Assembly (NCBI RefSeq): GCF_905404315.1
Contig: NC_066294.1
Coordinates: 12,115,501-12,179,500, forward strand
Direction: 5' to 3'
DNA from: Leptidea sinapis
Lineage: Eukaryota > Arthropoda > Insecta > Lepidoptera > Pieridae
DNA length: 64,000 bases
Part shown: in pieces, positions 61,558 through 64,000 of the stretch
How positions within the stretch are numbered: the first letter of the stretch is position 1
Layout: each line of letters starts with the position of its first letter
The notes under the pieces: generated by a model
Seen by the model: only the letters and a program-made list of their open reading frames with translations
Databases searched by the model: none
What the model was told of the DNA's origin: nothing
Program-made: the position numbers and the translations under genes

Positions 61558-64000
61558 GAGGTTCTCGAGGGTGCTGAGTACGATTTTGTGATCATTTTTC
61601 TAATCCAAGATGATCGCCGCACAAAATTATGTTGATGGCCGCCGCTCAAAATAATGATAACTAGATTATGGGTATCGTATCCGAGGTTCTCGAAGGTGCA
61701 GAGAACGATTTTGTGATCATTTTTCAAATCCAAGATGGCCGCCGTGTAAGATTATGATCACAAAAATATGGGTATCGTATCCAATGTTCTCGAGAGTGCA
61801 CAGAACGATTTTGTGATCATTTTTTAAATCCAAGATGGCCGCCGCACAAAATTATGATTTTAGCAATATGGATATCGTGTCCGAGGTTCTCGAGGGTGCA
61901 GAGAACAATTCTGTGATCATTTTTTTAATCCAAGAGGGCTGCCGCAAACAATTATGTTTTCAGCAATATGGATATCGTGTCCGAGGTTCTCGAGGGTGCA
62001 GAAAACAATTTTGGGATCATTTTTATATATGAGATGGCCGCCGCTCAAAATTATGATAACGACATTATGGGTATCGTATCCGAGGTTCTCGAGGGTGTTG
62101 AGAACGATTTTATGACAATTTTTAAAATCGAAGGCCGCCGCACAAAATTATGATTTCAGCAATATGGATATCGTACCCGAGGTTCTCGAGGGTGCAGAGA
62201 ACGATTTGGTGATCATTTTTCAAATCCAAGAGAGCTGCCGCAAACAATTATGTTATCAGCAATATGGATATCGCGTCCGAGGTTCTCGAGGGTGCAGAAA
62301 ACAATTTTGGGATCATTTTTAAATCTGAGATGGCCGCCGCTCAAAATTATGATAACGACATTATGGGTATCGTATCAGTGGTTCTCCAGGGTGCAGAGAA
62401 CGATTTTGTGATCATTTTTCAAATCCAAGATGGCCGACGCTCAAAAGTATGATAACTAGATTATGGCTATCGTATCCGAGGTTCTCGAGGGTGCAGAGAA
62501 CGATTCTGTGATCATTTTCAAATCCAAGATGGCCGCCGCACAAAATTATGATTTTAGCAATATGGATATCGTGTCCGAGGTTCTCGAGGTTGCAGAGCAA
62601 TTCTGTGATCATTATTTTAATCCAAGAGGGCTGCCGCAAACAATTATGTTTTCAGCAATATGGATATCGTGTCCGAGGTTCTCGAGGGTGCAGAAAACAA
62701 TTTTGGGATCATTTTTATATATGAGATGGCCGCCGCTCAAAATTATGATAACGACATTATGGGTATCGTATCAGTAGTTCTCGAGGGTGCAGAGAACGAT
62801 TTTGTGATCATTTTTCAAATCTTAGATGTCCGCCGCTCAAAAGTATGATAACTACATTATGGGTATCTTATCCGAGGTTCTCGAGGGTGATGAGAACGAT
62901 TTTGTGATAATTTTTCAAATACAAGATGGCCGCCGTGCAAGATTATGATCATAAAAATACAGGTATCGTATCTGAGGTTCTCGAGAGTGCACAGAACGAT
63001 TTTTTGATGATTTTTTAAATCCAAGGTGGCCGCCGCTCAAAATTATGATAACTAGATTATCGGTATCGTATCCTAGGTTCTCGAGGGTGCACAGAGCGAT
63101 TTTGTGATAAGTTTTCAAATCCAAGAAGGCCGCCGCTCAAAAGAATGATAACTACATTATGGGTATCGTATCCGAGGTTCTCGAGGGTGCAGAGAACGAT
63201 TTTGTGATCATTTTTGAAATCCAAGCTGGCCGCCGCACAAAATTATGATTTCAGCAATATGGATATCGTACCCGAGGTTCTCGAGGGTGCAGAGAACGAT
63301 TTTGTGATCATTTTTGAAATCCAAGCTGGCCGCCGCACAAAATTATGATTTCAGCAATATGGATATCGTACCCGAGGTTCTCGAGGGTGCAGAGAACGAT
63401 TTGGTGATCATTTTTCAAATCCAAGAGAGCTTCCGCAAACAATTATGTTATCAGCAATATGGATATCGCGTCCGAGGTTCTCGAGGGTGCAGAAAACAAT
63501 TTTGGGATCATTTTTAAATCTGAGATGGCCGCCGCTCAAAATTATGATAACGACATTATGGGTATCGTATCAGTGGTTCTCGAGGGTGCAGAGAACGATT
63601 TTGTGATCATTTTTGAAATCCAAGATGGCCGCCGCTCAACATTATGATAACTACATTATGGGTATCGTATCCGAGGTTCGCGAGGGTGCTGAGAACGATT
63701 TTGTGATCATTTTTCTAATCCAAGATGATCGCCGCACAAAATTATGATATTAGCAATATGGATAACGTGTCCGAGGTTCTCGAGGGTGCAGAGAACAATT
63801 CTGTGATCATTTTTGAAATCCATGAGGGCTGCCGCAAACAATTATATATTCAGCAATATGGATATCGTGTCTGAGGTTCTCGAAGGTGCGGAAAACAATT
63901 TTGGGATCATTTTTAAATCCGATATCGCCGCCGCTCAAAAGTATGATAAGTACATTATGGGTATCGTATCCGAAGTTCTCCAGGGTGCTGAGAACGATTT
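61558..64000 (+). repeat. Start of a second 7-kb composite block (cut by window end)
   Basis: Equivalent to 31553-33995 at offset 30005, including the M2/M3 hybrid at 61683-61782, the GAGGTTGCAGAGCAATTC short monomer near 62583, the GATTTTTTAAATCC monomer near 63011 and GAGGTTCGCGAGGG at 63673. The window ends inside a monomer of the unit that is tandemly duplicated (1992 bp) in the first copy, so it cannot be seen whether that duplication is also present here. Confidence 0.9.

Larger units (their letters stand above)
1..64000 (+). repeat. Satellite DNA array, 100-bp monomer, head to tail
   Basis: The window is filled from first to last base by about 640 copies of a 100-bp monomer in one orientation. 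Nearly every copy has GAGGTTCTCGAGGGTGCAGA, then GATTTTGTGATCATTTTT, then AATCCAAGATGGCCGCC, then a variable right part. The right part falls into recurring types: CTCAAAATTATGATAAC followed by GGTATCGTATCC; CACAAAATTATGATTTCAGC followed by GATATCGTACCC; CAAACAATTATGTTTTCAGC followed by GATATCGTGTCC; and GTGCAAGATTATGATCAC followed by GGTATCGTATCC. Most monomers are exactly 100 bp; 99-, 97- and 125-bp forms occur at fixed HOR positions. No unique DNA longer than a few bases interrupts the array, and there is no inverted segment. A satellite function (centromeric or other heterochromatin) is inference; the sequence alone does not locate it. I do not recognise the family. Confidence 0.98.
49692..64000 (+). 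repeat. About 30-kb super-repeat, copy 2 (cut by window end)
   Basis: Second copy of the super-unit. The order is: last two monomers of a 21-mer, 21-mer, 5307-bp block, two 21-mers, start of the 7-kb block, in the same sequence and with the same lengths as 19686-33995. Only about 14.3 kb, just under half of a 30-kb unit, is visible. Confidence 0.9.

Noticed and set aside
1..64000. CRISPR array
   Set aside because: The period is 100 bp with the whole unit conserved. There are no short repeats separated by unique spacers and no cas genes.
1..64000. CENP-B box
   Set aside because: I looked for the TTCG....A..CGGG pattern in the main monomer types and found none. TTCTCGAGGG is not a match.
1..64000. 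Telomeric repeats, tRNA or rRNA genes, transposon ends
   Set aside because: No TTAGGG-type run, no cloverleaf-like or rRNA-like segment, no long terminal or inverted repeats, and no sequence outside the satellite pattern was seen.
1..64000. Protein with ankyrin-like or other internal repeats
   Set aside because: A 100-bp period is not divisible by three, so a continuous repeat protein would need three monomers (300 bp) per protein period. Stops occur in all frames within about 350 bp.
19686..64000. 30-kb repeat as a pure assembly error
   Set aside because: The two copies differ at about twenty places and by one indel, so they are not the same reads placed twice. Read evidence would still be needed to exclude a haplotype join.

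Overview
The whole 64-kb window is one uninterrupted, head-to-tail tandem satellite array. I see no credible gene, RNA gene, transposon, CRISPR array or unique sequence. The basic monomer is 100 bp (a hand count of one consensus gives A28 C18 G24 T30, 42% GC). It repeats roughly 640 times, always in the same orientation. A typical monomer starts GAGGTTCTCGAGGGTGCAGA, runs through a T-rich centre (TGATCATTTTT) and an AAGATGGCCGCC block, and ends with GGTATCGTATCC or GATATCGTGTCC. This points to a eukaryotic nuclear genome, in centromeric, pericentromeric, subtelomeric or other heterochromatin, and to a long-read assembly. I cannot name the species or the chromosomal position.

Monomers differ from each other in fixed, diagnostic ways, and the same ordered sets recur, so this is a higher-order repeat (HOR) array. 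The clearest unit is a 2118-bp 21-mer, called M1 to M21 here, in which M1 is an odd 125-bp monomer with a 25-bp internal duplication. Taking M1 as the phase marker, the layout is: 3.04-kb units at 2-3043 and 3044-6084; 21-mers at 6085-8202 and 8203-10320; a 1320-bp 13-mer at 10321-11640 with a partial second copy to 12641; a mosaic block 12642-17244; two 1323-bp 13-mers at 17245-19890; a 21-mer at 19891-22009; a 5307-bp block 22010-27316; two 21-mers at 27317-31552; a 7001-bp block 31553-38553 containing a 1992-bp tandem duplication; a 7107-bp block 38554-45660 containing a 1595-bp tandem duplication and a 200-bp dimer duplication; three 21-mers at 45661-52014; a second 5307-bp block 52015-57321; two 21-mers at 57322-61557; and the start of another 7-kb block to the window end.

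Above this lies a third level. The sequence from about 19686 to 33995 reappears from about 49692 to the window end at an offset of 30005-30006 bp, including many private variants. This is a super-unit of about 30 kb, or a very recent 30-kb tandem duplication.

The structure can be read as a history of unequal exchange. The two 13-mer types equal the 21-mer minus eight consecutive monomers, but a different eight in each case (M12-M19 in one, M7-M14 in the other), and the lengths agree to the base. Several monomers are in-phase hybrids of two HOR positions and mark exact one-monomer or multi-monomer deletions. Every open reading frame in the window is a by-product of the repeat: the 100-bp period shifts the frame at each monomer and stops recur, so the longest frames are only about 110-116 codons. 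None is annotated as a gene.
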